Shown here one piece after another: positions 11,706 through 22,919 of a stretch of DNA of 64,000 bases. Origin of the DNA: Euglena gracilis (lineage: Eukaryota; Euglenida; Euglenophyceae; Euglenales). The stretch spans positions 54,990,838 to 55,054,837 of the forward strand of contig CP154954.1 of NCBI GenBank assembly GCA_039621445.1. The letters are read 5' to 3'. Made by a program: the position numbers and the translations under genes. Position 1 is the stretch's first letter; each line of letters opens with the position of its first letter. The notes beneath the pieces were generated by a model, which worked only from the letters and a program-made list of their open reading frames with translations, was not told the DNA's origin and did not search any database.

Positions 11706-13392
11706 TTCCTTTAACATAGGACGTTTTGTTGCCAGTTTCAAGCTCATTCCAATGTTTTTGCATGCATTTTGAGTCAAATTTTACTGAATACTGCTTCAAG
11801 TTTCTGGGGGGGGGGGCTTAAAAATCAAAAAAGGGGGGGGGTAATGCGGATGATTGGAGGTCGGGCCGACCAGGTCGGGCCGACCTCCAATGGTCGATAG
11901 GCCATAGCCAACGGTCGGCCCGACCTAGGTCGGCCCGACCATGGTCGGTACGACCTCCGGGATCGTCGTAGCCAATCATCCGCACGGAGCCGGGGGACCC
12001 CCCCTCCTACCTCCGGTTTTCGGTTGCCGAAGATTTTGGCCGCTTTTTGGGGTCAAAAGGTCAATTTTTCTGGAATTTCTCAAAAATGGTGGGGAATCAA
12101 AAGAAATGTCCAATACCTAAATCGAAGCCCTTAAAATGCCCTATTTAACAGTATTTTGATTTCCCAGCAACTCCCCACCTGGCCCTAGTTACGGCCATTT
12201 TTCGGCCAATTTTGGCCATTTTGTCAAAATTTCATGTTGAGCGAAGTCCAAAAATACACACCCGGCGCGAAGCGCCGGAATTTTTTTTTTTGCCCTCGCA
12301 GAGGAGGGGGAGGGGGGTGGGCGGGTACCCCCCCCCCCTTCTGGGTACCCCCCTCCTTCTGAAACTAGGGGGGGCCAACCACCGTACCCCCCTAGGGGGG
12401 GGTGACCCCCCTTACCACCTGCCTCATGTCTGCGGAGCTTCCCATACAACCCTAGGGACGGGGGGGGGACGCGGGGGGAACACCCCCAACTCCCCCCCCC
12501 AAAATAAGACCAGGTTTTGACAAGTGTGATCTGTTTGTGGCAGCTCACTCCACTCAGCCTCACTCTAAGATCCAAGGTTCAGGGGGTCTTCTTGAATTGG
12601 GGGGAATGACCTTACGGGGAGGGGCACCTCTTTTCCCCAAAGCCAATCCAACCATGCCAGCTCTGGGCAAGACCCAGCTGGTGGGGGAAAAGACCAAAAT
12701 CTGCCTGGGTTGAACGTCCTTTAAGATTTTAGTGCAACAGCCTCAGAAACACCACTTTGACCCCCGCCCCAATGAGTTGGGCCTTTGTGGAGAGAAATTT
12801 CGGCCTATCCCGGTTAGCGCCAACATCAGGAGAGTGGGGGAATGCAACACAGTTCGAAAAAATGCAACACAATTCAAAAAAAATGCAATGGAAAATAACA
12901 ACAACGGAGGGTGACTCGCCCATTGAAACCTCTGTGAATAAATGAATCCAAGTGTAGAATACAACAGGGCCGTGCTGACCATAGCTGGCGTTTTTTTTGT
13001 TTTTTTTAAAAAAACGTTTTTTTTGTTTTTTTATTAAAAAAAACGGGCAAAAAAAAACGTCAAAAAAAACAAAGGGGAAAATGATGGTCCAAATTTTGCC
13101 TTTGATCGCAAGGGTGAACCAATCTTAGCTCAAAACCAATACTTTTGGTTGTCTTCAACAAGAATGGTCAAAATAGGGCATTTTTCTGCCATTTTGGCTT
13201 GAAACCATTCCAAACTAACTTGAAACATCCCAAATTTGGTGTCTTTCTCTGACCGAGGATGGGCAAAAAAAGCTAAAATCAAAGGCAAAAATTTTTTTGC
13301 CCTGGACCCTCAATGGCGTTTTTTTTGTTTTTTTTAAAAAAAAAACATATTTTTTTTAAAAAAACATGTTTTTTTTGACTTCGTTTTTATAC

Positions 13393-13496
13393 AAAAATCG
13401 ACCGACACTAACAGATTCAGCAGGGGCGCCGGGCGCGAGCGAGCGAAGCGAGCCGCCCGGCGCCCCTGCTGAATCTGTTAGTGTCGGTCGATTTTT
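13393..13496. repeat. Perfect 42-bp-arm hairpin inside hAT-like element A
   Basis: The arm AAAAATCGACCGACACTAAC + AGATTCAGCAGGGGCGCCGG + GCG is followed by a 20-base GAGCGAAGCGAG-type loop and the exact complement. The outer third (ATCGACCGACACTAAC) equals part of the 32-bp tandem unit found downstream. Confidence 0.88.
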
Positions 13497-13536
13497 CTAA
13501 AACCTATTTTGTCTGGGCCCGACGCCTGTCTTGATA

Positions 13537-13854
13537 CCGTGCCCCCCCCCCCCAGTTAGTCACCCCCTTGGGAGGGGAATTTGGCCAAGGGTGACTAACA
13601 GGGGGGGGTGACTAACTCGGGGGGGGGGGGGTCAATTTATGCCCAAATTTTGCCCCCTGCCCCAATTCTTGGGGGTTTCAAGGTTGTTTTTGGGCATTCC
13701 AGGGCACTTTTCATGGATGGCAACCATAAAAAAAAATTCCGATGGCCAAATTCAGTGTTTTTTTAAAGAAAAATATTTCCCTTCGAAAAAAAATTTGCCT
13801 GGGGCCCAAGGGTGACTAATAGGGGGGGGTGACGAACTAGGGGGGGGGGCATGG
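13537..13854 (+). mobile_element. TA-flanked C-tract MITE, AGTTAGTCAC family (copy 1)
   Basis: Flanked by TA dinucleotides, with ends CCGTGCCCCCC... and ...GGGGGGCATGG. Inside each C/G run sits AGTTAGTCACCC. The interior has GTTTTTGGGCATTCCAGGGC and AAAGAAAAATATTTCCCTTC. It is inserted in hAT-like element A. It has no coding capacity. Confidence 0.82.
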
Positions 13855-13917
13855 TATTCATTCGACCGAACCGCCTGGACGGAAATATGGTCAAAAAAGT
13901 GGTTTTTGGCGCATTAA

Positions 13918-14045
13918 CGGGCGCCTGAATGGAAATCGACTGACACTAACGGGCGCCTGAATGGAAATCGACCGACACTAACGGGCGCCTGAATGGAAAT
14001 CGACCGACACTAACGGGCGCCTGAATGGAAATCGACTGACGTAAA
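13918..14045 (+). repeat. 32-bp tandem array, four copies
   Basis: The unit is GGGCGCCTGAATGGAAATCG followed by ACYGACACTAAC. It lies within hAT-like element A. Confidence 0.88.
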
Positions 14046-14753
14046 CGGTTTCCGATGTCTTGGAAATCGACCGACCTTTTGTGTCCTTTTTTTGAATGCC
14101 CTTTTGTTCCGTTTCTGTACATTTTAGGTTTCAGCCTGAAATCCGTTAATGTCCGACCCAACCTTTTCTTCCTTTTTTTCGGAATGCAGCCTTTCTTCCA
14201 TTTTGAAAGAAACAATCTCTACATCAAGAACTGTGTCTTAAACGCAGACTCTGCATTTTTCCGGAATGCATTTTTTCTTCCACTTTGACAAGAACAATCT
14301 CTATCTCAAGAACTGTGCCTAAAACGCAGACTCTGCATTTTTTTTAGAAACACAGATTTTGACCAAAGCCATGTTGCCAGGAACACAGCCTTGCAATAGA
14401 ATAGAATTGCAATACAGGAGTCGAGCCTAGAAAATAGGTTTAACATGGCCAAATCACTCCTCACCCAAAAGCTTTTCTTTCAGATAACCAGTGATAACAA
14501 CTGGTTCAGGGCAAATTTGCCGAATGCTTTTTCTGAAGTTCCAGAAAATGATACTCTTCAGCTCCGTCCTTCCGTCTGTTCCATCCAAAGTTCAGCCAGC
14601 TGTGATCACCTGACCACAAAATTTGGTTTTTTTCTGGTCCATAACGCCTCCACAACCCCATAGGACCAAAAATGTCTTCAAAAAAGGGAGATCCAAAATG
14701 TCCAAAAAGTCACTGAAAATTCCCAATCTGACCAGCAACAGATTTCAATGGAA

Positions 14754-14875
14754 TGGAAATCGACCGACATAAACGGGCGCCTGAATGGAAATCGACTGAC
14801 ATAAACGGGCGCCTGAATGGAAATCGACTGACATAAACGGGCGCCTGAATGGAAATCGACTGACACAAACAATTT
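14754..14875 (+). repeat. 32-bp tandem array, second block (ACATAAAC variant)
   Basis: The unit GGGCGCCTGAATGGAAATCG + ACTGACATAAAC occurs about four times. It is the same family as the block at 13.9 kb. Confidence 0.86.
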
Positions 14876-15407
14876 CAGGCTGAAATCCGTTTATGTCAGT
14901 AGAATTTCAAGACAGGCGTCGAGCCCAGAAAATAGGTTTTAAACGAAGTGCCAGCTATGGTGCTGACCCATGATTGCAGCTTGCAGCCCAAACCCACCAC
15001 TTGGTCTTGAAAACCCCCAGGCGGGGTCTTTCAAAACCAAAAATAAATGAATCCATGGTCACCACAAGCAATTCCAAAAAATGCTAACAATAAAACAAAG
15101 CATTGTAAGGTGCCCATTTGCCAAAAAAAAACCTGAAAAGAAGGAATTAAGTACGAGAAGACACAAATCAACCAGTTATTGCTCAACTGTGTGAAAATGG
15201 AGGGTGTTCTAAGCTCTTGCAAGCCCCCCCTCCCCCAAACCTAGGCCAAAAGGGGGTGCCCCCGTGACCCCCCCCCCCTGTGACCCCCTTGGTTGCACTA
15301 AGCTTCTTGTCTGTTTATGGCCGGCGCCATCTTCACTTCTGGCCCTTGCCCCCCTTCTCGGCAAAATTTTTTTAGGAAAATTTTAACCGGTGATGCCTAA
15401 ATTGATA

Positions 15408-15589
15408 CCACCCCCCCCCCCTTTATTGTCCCACCGACCTGCCCCCCGGAGGCCCGACCGGACAATAAAGGGGGGGGGGACAATAAAGGGGTACCAAAGG
15501 AATTTCATTGGCCGGGCCAAAAAAACCCCCCGTCGGCCGGGGCCCAGGGACAATAAAGGGGGGGGGGGACAATAAAGGGGGGGGGGTGG
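15408..15589 (+). mobile_element. TA-flanked C-tract MITE, TTTATTGTCC family (copy 1)
   Basis: The ends TA-CCACCCCC and GGGGGTGG-TA have inner words TTTATTGTCC and GGACAATAAA. The centre has CCGACCTGCCCCCCGGAGG and AAAGGAATTTCATTGGCC. Related decayed copies lie near 45.2-45.4 kb and 51.4-51.5 kb inside the receptor gene introns. Confidence 0.74.
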
Positions 15590-15877
15590 TAATATATTCA
15601 GGTAGATTCCTAATTGGTGGTGCATGTTGTACATAGAACGCCCCACTGAGTCCCTTTGGGACGATGTAGAATGTAAATTTCTAACCCGCCGGAGCACCAT
15701 GTACAGAAACGGTGCACGCCGGTTATATATTTGACCTACCCGTGCGAGAATGGAAACTGAAAATTACCAATTTGGTGTCGGGGCCCGGATGCCTTCGCCG
15801 GTAAATTCACCACAAGAGTACCTTTTTGGTCAAAAGTGGCCAAAAATGACATTATTCGGCTCCGAGCGGAAAATTGG

Positions 15878-16056
15878 CCATGGAACTTTTGGTGGTCGCT
15901 TGCGACCGGTCGCTAGCGACCATGGTCGCTAGCGACCGAATTCTGGCGACCGGTCGCTAGCGACCGTTGGTGGTCGGAGCGACCGGTCGCTAGCGACCAC
16001 CAATAATTTGACCACCCCCCCCCTCTCAGAAGATTTTTAAGCCCCCCCCCCCCCCT
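15878..16056. repeat. Solitary end of the GGTCG-palindrome element family (GCTAGC variant)
   Basis: The sequence runs GGAACTTTTGGTGGTCGC, repeated GGTCGCTAGCGACC palindromes, a C-run and TTTTTAAGCCCCCC. This has the order of elements 1-3 but a different palindrome word. A matching partner arm was not found nearby. Confidence 0.6.
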
Positions 16057-16154
16057 GCGAAGGAAAAATTTCCCTCAGAGAAAAACATGAAATTTTATAT
16101 CAAAAATTCCTTTTTCTGCTTTTAGGATCTTGCACGAAATCAGACAATGTTTAC

Positions 16155-17020
16155 GTTACTTTGTCAAGAGGGCGGTACGGGGTCCGGGGGGGGGGGGTGG
16201 GGGACGGGGGGGGGGGGGGGCAGCCCCCCCCGCTAGACGACCAAGGGCGCCGAAGGCGCCTTAGGACGGTTTTGTTTACGGTGCGCGTGGCATAACATGC
16301 GCGCATGGCCCTGGGTCGGTTACCCCCCGGAAGGGATTTTGTTATTGGAGGGCGGGGGGGGTGCGGGGGGGGGCGGCAGCCCCCCCTGCTAGACGACCAA
16401 GGGCGCCGAAGGCGCCTTAGGACGGGTTTGTTTACGGTGCGCGTGGCATTACATGCGCGCATGGCCCTGGGTCGGTTACCCCCCGGAAGGGATTTTGTTA
16501 TTGAAGGGCGGGGGGGGGTGCGGGGGGGGCGGCAGCCCCCCCCCTGCTAGACGACCAAGGGCGCCGAAGGCGCCTTAGGACGGTTTTGTTTACGGTGCGC
16601 GTGGCATTACATGCGCGCATGGCCCTGGGTCGGTTACCCCCCGGAAGGGATTTTGTTATTGGAGGGCGGGGGGGGGGGGGGGGGGGGTGCGGGGGGGGGG
16701 CGGCAGCCCCCCCCTGCTAGACGACCAAGGGCGCCGAAGGCGCCTTAGGACGGTTTTGTTTACGGTGCGCGTGGCATAACATGCTCTCATTGCCCGGGGG
16801 CTGTTACCCCCCGGAAGGGATTTTGGTATTGGAGGGCGGGGGGGGGGGGGGGGTGCGGGGGGGGGGGGGGGGGGTGGCAGCCCCCCCCTGCTAGACGACC
16901 AAGGGCGCCGAAGGCGCCTTAGGACGGTTTTGTTTACGGTGCGCGTGGCATTACATGCGCGCATGGCCCTGGGTCGGTTACCCCCCGGAAGTGATTTTGT
17001 TTTGAGGGCGGGGGGTGGTG

Positions 17021-17069
<49 letters not shown>

Positions 17070-17240
17070 CGGCAGCCCCCCCCTGCTAGACGACCAAGGG
17101 CGCCGAAGGCGCCTTAGGACGGTTTTGTTTACGGTGCGCGTGGCATTACATGCGCGCATGGCCCTGGGTCGGTTACCCCCCGGAAGGGATTTTGTTGGGG
17201 GGGTGCTGGGGGGGGGGCGGCAGCCCCCCCCCCTTCTTCT
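16155..17240 (+). repeat. Tandem cassette array, unit 156-195 bp, six copies
   Basis: Copies are anchored by CTGCTAGACGACCAAGGGCG at about 16,232, 16,388, 16,546, 16,716, 16,890 and 17,085. Each unit has GGCGCCGAAGGCGCC, TTTGTTTACGGTGCGCGTGG, GGTCGGTTACCCCCCGGAAG, GGGATTTTGTTATTGGAGGG, then a G-run and GGCGGCAGCCCCCC. Unit length differs mainly by the G-run, which exceeds 50 bases in one unit. Confidence 0.88.
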
Positions 17241-17521
17241 TGTGACGGGGAGGACTGCCCCATGGCATATGACGATTCCACATACCGGGACCGACTTTTA
17301 CCGCGGGTGGGTAATTCACTGGTTTCTGGCACGCAAGACACCAGACTTCAATTTCATGCACTTCAAATTCTCCAGGGTGCTGACTGCCCTTTTCCGAGGA
17401 GTCATTTGCCCCCTCCACGCAGGGGGGGGGAAATGCGTTTCGCATTTTTTCGCATTTTTGCGCATTTTTTGCGCATTTTTTCAAATTTTCCAAAAATGCG
17501 CATTTTTGCGGCTCATTGCGG

Positions 17522-18434
17522 GAAATTGGTGATGGACTTTTTGGTGGTCGGGCCGACTAGTCGGTACCGACCAATCCTACCGACCATTGGTGGTCGGGCC
17601 GACCACCAATTTTAAGTCCAACCCCACCCCCTCTAAAAATTTTTTTAAGCCCCCCCACCCCCCCCCCCCCCCCCCTCTCCCCCTATCCGTCCGCAAAATT
17701 TCATCCAACTGCCTTCTAAAATTTGTATTCGGGGTCCAATGACTTCAGCGGCCCCCAAACAACACCGCTTTCTGCTGACTTAGTCGGCCTCCGTCCGCCT
17801 CCGGGGGGGGGGGCTGCCGCCCCCCCCCGGACCCCCCCCCCCGCCCAAAATAACAAAATCCCCTTGTGTGTGCAAGGCAAGGATGGCCGAGTCGCGCTCC
17901 GTAATGAATTTAATATTATGTGTGCAAGGCAAGGATGGCCAAAACGCGCCCCCCAACAAACTCCCTTTGTGCTAACTTAGTCGGCCTACGGCCTCCTCCG
18001 GGGGGGGGCTGCCGCCCCCCCCCGGACCCCCCCCCGCCCAAAATAACAAAATCCCCTTGTGTGTGCAAGGCAAGGGTGGCCGAGTCGCGCTCCGTAATGA
18101 ATGTAGTCTGATGTGTGCAAGGTAAAGATATAAGTCGCCCTATGGCTATGGTTTCACAGAACAGGTGCAAAGAGAAGGTATTACTCATTTTTTTTTTGCA
18201 AATTGACCCCCGAATGGAGGGTTTGGAAGGCATTGGGGTGGGTTTTGAGTCATTTTCCTGCAAATTTGAATGAATTTTTTTTCGAGGGGGGGGGGCTTAA
18301 AAAATTTTTTGAAGGGGGGGGGTGGACTTAAAATTGGTGGTCGGGCCGACTAGTCGGCCCGATCACCAATGGTCGGTACCGACTAGTCGCTAGACTAGTC
18401 GGTACCGACCACCAAAAAGTCCATCACCAATTTC
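17522..18434. mobile_element. Large inverted-repeat element 3 (GGTCG/GACTAGTC palindrome ends)
   Basis: The outer arms GAAATTGGTGATGGACTTTT (17,522 on) and the complement ending 18,434 enclose palindromes of the GGTCGGGCCGACTAGTCGG type. They then face inward with TTTAAGCCCCCC (near 17,650) and GGGGGGCTTAAA (near 18,295). The interior holds two inverted copies of the GCCGACTAAGTTAGC cassette. No ORF is credible. Confidence 0.66.
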
Positions 18435-18439
18435 TCGCT

Positions 18440-18800
18440 CGGGGCCCATTTTTGCGCATTTTTTTCACATTTTTTGCGCATTTTTTCGTTTTTTTTTCAG
18501 CACATTTTTTTGCTTTTTGGGACATTTTTTGTGATTTTCCAAAATTTTCGCATTTTTTGACCATCTTTGCAATTTTTTGCAAAGTTTTGAAATTTTTGAC
18601 TTTTTTTGAAGCGTACATTTTCCTCATTATTCTACATAATTTCTTCAAATTTGGTGCCATTTTTGCATGTATTTGGGTAATTTTTGCATTTTCGTGACTT
18701 TTGCGCATTTTTCCTCGGATTTTGCACATTTTTGCGCATTTTTTCCAAAAAATGCGCATTTTTTGCGCATTTTTTTGCGCATTTTTGCGCATTTTTTCCG
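18440..18800. repeat. Low-complexity GCGCATTTTT tract
   Basis: Imperfect repeats of GCGCATTTTTT, also at 17,435-17,515, flank element 3 on both sides. The minus-strand frame rich in KMRKNAQK is produced by the repeat. Confidence 0.75.
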
Positions 18801-19809
18801 AGGCCGGGCGAGCACATTCCCCCCCCCCTGCTCCACGTTTCCACGTCCTTCGTTGTTTTCTTTGACTTGCAGGAGCATTCACCACTTGCACAGCACCATC
18901 GTTTTCAGAAGATGGCATACCCACAAAGAAATAAGAACGGAAAAAATTTCAATTCTTATATGACACAGCAAAATGAAACTTCCTTAAGAGTTCGCAACTT
19001 TCCATTCGTGAATTTTCGTGATTTTTCGTGGCACGAAGCTGAGGTAATCCCTGTGAACCATCAACCTCAAAACGACCATTTTTGAATAATGAGGAGCGGA
19101 ATTTCACCCGTCGAAATTTCACCCCCAACCATCAAAACGGTGAAGCAGGGCGGGATTGAGGTTGAGGATTTCAAAAAAAGTTCAACCTCAATGTCAACGA
19201 CCTCAACCTCAACCTCAACCTCAATGTTACCTCAATCCAAAATTCAAAAAATGAACTCACAAAAAGCATGGATTGGACCATCTCCTCTTCTAAAACCTTC
19301 CTCAAAGGCAAGTTTGACAGCTTTTATGTCAATTTACAACATATATGGGTGGAAACAAGAAAAAATAGTGGGGTGCCGATTAAAAACTTGATAAGTGACC
19401 AATTGCCCAATTTTTGGAAAAATCCAGGTAATTTGCCTCTCTTTGTAACACTCTTTTTCAATTCTCTTTGTTGAGTCGTTTTCCTTTGGATTTTGGCATT
19501 GAGGTCAGGGTTGATCAATTAACTGACTGTTTTGGGTCAACCGATTAAATTAACTGCCCCCCTCGGTTAACCGATTAACCGATCTTCTGCAAGAGAAAGA
19601 AACTCAAACAGCATTTGAACAAAATTCCTCCAAAAATTTTTCTAGCGAGAAGAAAAGGTATGTCACCTGTCCAGATATTCAAAGCCTTTAACCGATTGGT
19701 TAACTGACCCCCCCCTCAACTAGTCGATTAACTGGGGGGGTCGTAGTCGATTAACCGAACTTTGGTTAACCATACAACCCTGTTGAGGTGACATTGAGGA
19801 AAGATGGAG

Positions 19810-19880
19810 GTTGGAAAACCTCAACCTCAACCTCAACCTCAACCTCAACCTCAACCTCAATACCTCAACCTCAATCCAGC
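19810..19880 (+). repeat. CCTCAA hexanucleotide microsatellite
   Basis: About ten CCTCAA units, with scattered TCAACC copies from 19.19 kb. A GTTAACCGATTAACC-rich stretch lies at 19.52-19.76 kb. Confidence 0.8.
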
Positions 19881-20039
19881 GTTGGGTGAAGTTCACCGGT
19901 GAACTTCACCGCCCAAAATACCCCCCCCAGTGAACGTTCAGCCTTCCAGGGGTCCAGCCTTCCCCCATACTGCCAAGCCTCCATTGTCATTGGAGACAAG
20001 GCAGTGCACCCACCCCTTCATTGACCCCCCCATTCGGGG

Positions 20040-20370
20040 GTGTGACCCCCGTGTCCCCCCCCCCCCCGTGTCCCCCCCGTGTCCCCCCCCGTGTCCCGCA
20101 CTTCAGGGGGGGGTCCCTAGAAGGCGGCCAAGGCAACATACAGCATGAGTTTTTAGCTGTTTGGCATTGGTTTCCCCCACCCACAATCCCTTTTTTTTTC
20201 ACCCAGGATGGCATGGAGCTTGGCTCGGGGTCAATGTGAAATGAATTTTTGGTCCCTCAAAAAGTCGCAAATTTCATCCCGGAGTCGAAATTAGGTCCCG
20301 AAAAGAGGCATGTTTCCCCCGTGTCCCCCCCCCCGTGTCCCCCCCCGTGTCCCCCCCGTGTCCCGCCCCA
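20040..20370 (+). repeat. GTGTCCCCCC repeats
   Basis: Two clusters (20,048-20,100 and 20,315-20,366) of GTGTCCCCCC units, each next to CCCCTTCATTGACC. Confidence 0.7.
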
Positions 20371-20827
20371 CCCCCTTCATTGACCGGCCCACTCCATGGA
20401 GCTCTTTTGACTGAAATGCAAAGTTTTGTGCACGAAACGGGGTGCTGGGGGGCCAAAAAAAACTCATTTTATGCTAAAAAAAAACACCTTTTCCGGGGGT
20501 CAAACCTTGGGACCTCCCCCCCCTATACAGTTCCAATCCCCCCCCCTTTGGAAATTCCCCCCCAAAGTGGCCATTTTTTTTGGGCAAATTTCAGGTTACC
20601 CCCCCCCCCAAGTACCAATACTTTCCAGTAATTCTTCCAATTCAAGCACAAGCACCGGCCTCCATCCGGAGTTGAAGTGTTCAGGCTTGAACTGGCCTAC
20701 AAAGACGAGGTCATATTTTTGGGGGGGAGAAAGTTGCATCACCCACAACGGTGGTGGGGCGAACCGAATCCACCGACCAGTGGCACAGCCTACTGGATTT
20801 GAAGAGTTCAGGGGAGTAAGGCTATGT

Positions 20828-21255
20828 TGTGTACCAGGCAGCATGAACATGGCACTGTGCATAGCAGCAGACTGCAGAATGTACAATGTCATGCCAGATA
20901 GTACTATTCCAGGTTCTGCAACACAAATTGCAGAATTAGGAATAGCCTATCCTATCTCGGATCTGCCTTCTCTTTTCGCAGGTGGTATTATTGTTTTGTT
21001 TTGTGTTTCATCAGCCCAAAAGGACAAACCAAAGATTTGAAGACTTGAACTCCGATAGGAGAACACAACTGGAACTGAAGAAACTGATTCCAAAATCCCA
21101 ACTGGTTTGCCTTGTGCTCTGCATAAGCCAAAAGGCAATAAAAACTAATAGTTAAGTGAAAGATTTTATTTTTTGTTACTCTCCTGGTTCTGTTCCCACG
21201 GGAGGGTGTAAGTAGGCCGACAGGCAGTGGGAATAGAGTCAGGGGACGTACACTT
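20828..21255 (+). repeat. Dispersed repeat of about 420 bp, copy 1
   Basis: Begins TGTGTACCAGGCAGCATGAA and ends GACGTACACTT. It is nearly identical to 38,786-39,198, apart from small indels. The GTGTAC at one end and GTACAC at the other may be short inverted termini. A 50-residue frame ending AQKDKPKI is present in both copies, but I see no protein family. Confidence 0.78.
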
Positions 21256-22919
21256 GGTAGCAGAGTAGGTTTCTTTCCTACTCCATTTTCTCCTACCCAG
21301 CCCTCTCTTTCATTAGTTGACTTCAAACGGTCGGTGGTTCTGTGCCGTATACAGACTTGCGCCAAATTCCGTGGAACACTAATACTCGCGCTCCGTTTTT
21401 CCGAGGGGTTTTATTAAATTAATTAAACCCCTCAGACAAGGCAGAGCCGCGAAATAAAACCCCGCATAATAATCCCCCGCAAAGTTTATACCTTTGGTGA
21501 TTCCTAATGCTATTTTGACTGACACTTTCTGAGTGTCTATTTTTTTTCTTTCGCATATCATGTCGGACAAGTGAAAGCCTGGGGGGTATATTTTGAAGCC
21601 CGAAGACATTGTTGGACCAAATCTTAGGTGTGAATTACTGGTCACTGTCAAGTACAAGTTCAAGCAAGATTCAAGTTCAAGAAGCTCGAGCAGTCCAACT
21701 TGCTGTTGCAGATGCGTCACTGGGCCAGCAACCTTTGTTAAGACATTATTAAGACAGGGACTTCCATGCCACATCTTTTCCTTGCTGTTGTTGCATTCCC
21801 CAGGGGAAATGAAAGCACATGGGACACTGGGTCTGTCAAAGTGGGGGATGTACCCCCTCCCCAGTCACATCTTTCCCATTGCATCTTCCCCAGTGACTCA
21901 CAATTGCCTGTACAGTTCAAATCTGGTTGGGAAATCCCAACGACATTTTTGCCTCTTCCAAGTGCAAATGGTGCAGGAGAAAACGCACACCCAGCAGCAT
22001 TTGACAGACATTGGACCAAAAGCCCCCAATCAACAGCAGGGTGAGGTTCTACCACCCAGCCATCAGCATTTGACAAGGGATTTGGCAGACATTGTGCATT
22101 TGTTGTTGCTTTGTTTGAAACTCACAGCAGCGGACCCTGTCTGTTGCAAAAAACTTTTTGAGGTCCAGTTTTTGTAGTTAGGTGTGGTAAAAGTTTTGGC
22201 GGCCAGTTTCGAATTACCATGCTAACCCTTTGGGAGCAGAAATCCCAACAAGGAATCTTGAATTGGGGGGGGGGGCATGGTAAAAACTTTTGGGGCCAGT
22301 TTTCGTTACTGGTTGTGGCAATTCTTTTTCGGTTTTTGACTTGTCTGTGGCAAAAAAAACCTGGGGGCACGTTTTGCAGTTAGCTTTGGTAAACAGTTTT
22401 GGGGGACAACGTTCAGTTTTGTCTGTGATTAAACTTTTTTTTCCGGCAGAGTCCTGCAAAGAGAGGGGGGGAAAAGCCGTTAGTGTCACTTGAGCTGGAG
22501 CTTTGTGGCCTTGGTCATCCATGCATCTGCCGTGCCGACATTAAAAAATTTTTGCGCAAAATTGCGGCGCGGAATAAATCCCTCGGACGGGACGGACCCG
22601 CGGAGTTAGACACCTCGGTTTAAGTCCCCACGATGTTAGTTGCACGCGATGTTTGGCACACATCTGTAGGCGACACAGCAACTACAAGCCGTTTGTGGCC
22701 AACTTGTACGCAAAAGCACAAGCTTCAGGAGGCTCTGGGCAGTATACGCTGCCACAACCTTCTGGGTTTGTTCCTTTGCTTACTTTTTGGGGTTTCTTGT
22801 GCTTGTTTCTGCAAATAAATAAAAATATGCAGAGCTCAAGCACCAACACATCAAAAGCTTTGATTAGTTCTTTGAGAAAGTTTGATGAAGATTTGTCGCA
22901 GGAGTATATGCTCCAACCC
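21256..22919. other. No gene seen
   Basis: Unique-looking sequence. Frames up to 194 codons (21,593-22,177) lack domain features and have repeat-like or random composition. TGTGGCAAA/CAGTTTT near-repeats occur at 22.13-22.44 kb. Confidence 0.5.

Larger units (their letters stand above)
9613..11982. mobile_element. Large inverted-repeat element 2 enclosing a TTAGGG array
   Basis: Arms at 9,613-9,797 and 11,807-11,982 are inverted copies. Outer ends read GCGGATGATTGGCTA and its complement, followed by CGATCCCGGAGGTCG, runs of GGTCGGCCCGACC, TGCGGTTGATTGG-type sequence, a C-run and TTTAAGCCCCCC facing inward. Element 1 has the same architecture. The interior is a 1.4-kb degenerate telomere-like array plus two cassette repeats. 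Confidence 0.7.
12980..14959. mobile_element. hAT-like non-autonomous element A, 8-bp TSD GTGCTGAC
   Basis: Ends are CATAGCTGGC and its exact complement GCCAGCTATG. The flanking octamer GTGCTGAC is duplicated perfectly (12,972-12,979 and 14,960-14,967). An 8-bp duplication fits the hAT superfamily. No transposase is present. The interior holds A/T homopolymers, a long hairpin (13,393-13,496), a nested TA-flanked MITE (13,537-13,854) and two 32-bp tandem arrays. Confidence 0.82.
18800..20827. other. No gene seen
   Basis: Non-repetitive A/T-moderate sequence with the microsatellites listed. Frames are under 100 codons with no recognisable similarity or splice-consistent exon series. Confidence 0.55.

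Noticed and set aside
16155-17240. CRISPR-like array
   Set aside because: Units are 156-195 bp, the spacing is repeat-internal, there are no unique spacers and no cas genes, and the DNA is eukaryotic.
16656-17532. Gly- or Pro-rich ORFs with RACNATRTVNK repeats
   Set aside because: Cassette-array artefact; homopolymer G-runs set the frame.
18424-18924. 166-codon minus-strand ORF rich in KMRKNAQK
   Set aside because: It is the complement of the GCGCATTTTT low-complexity tract.
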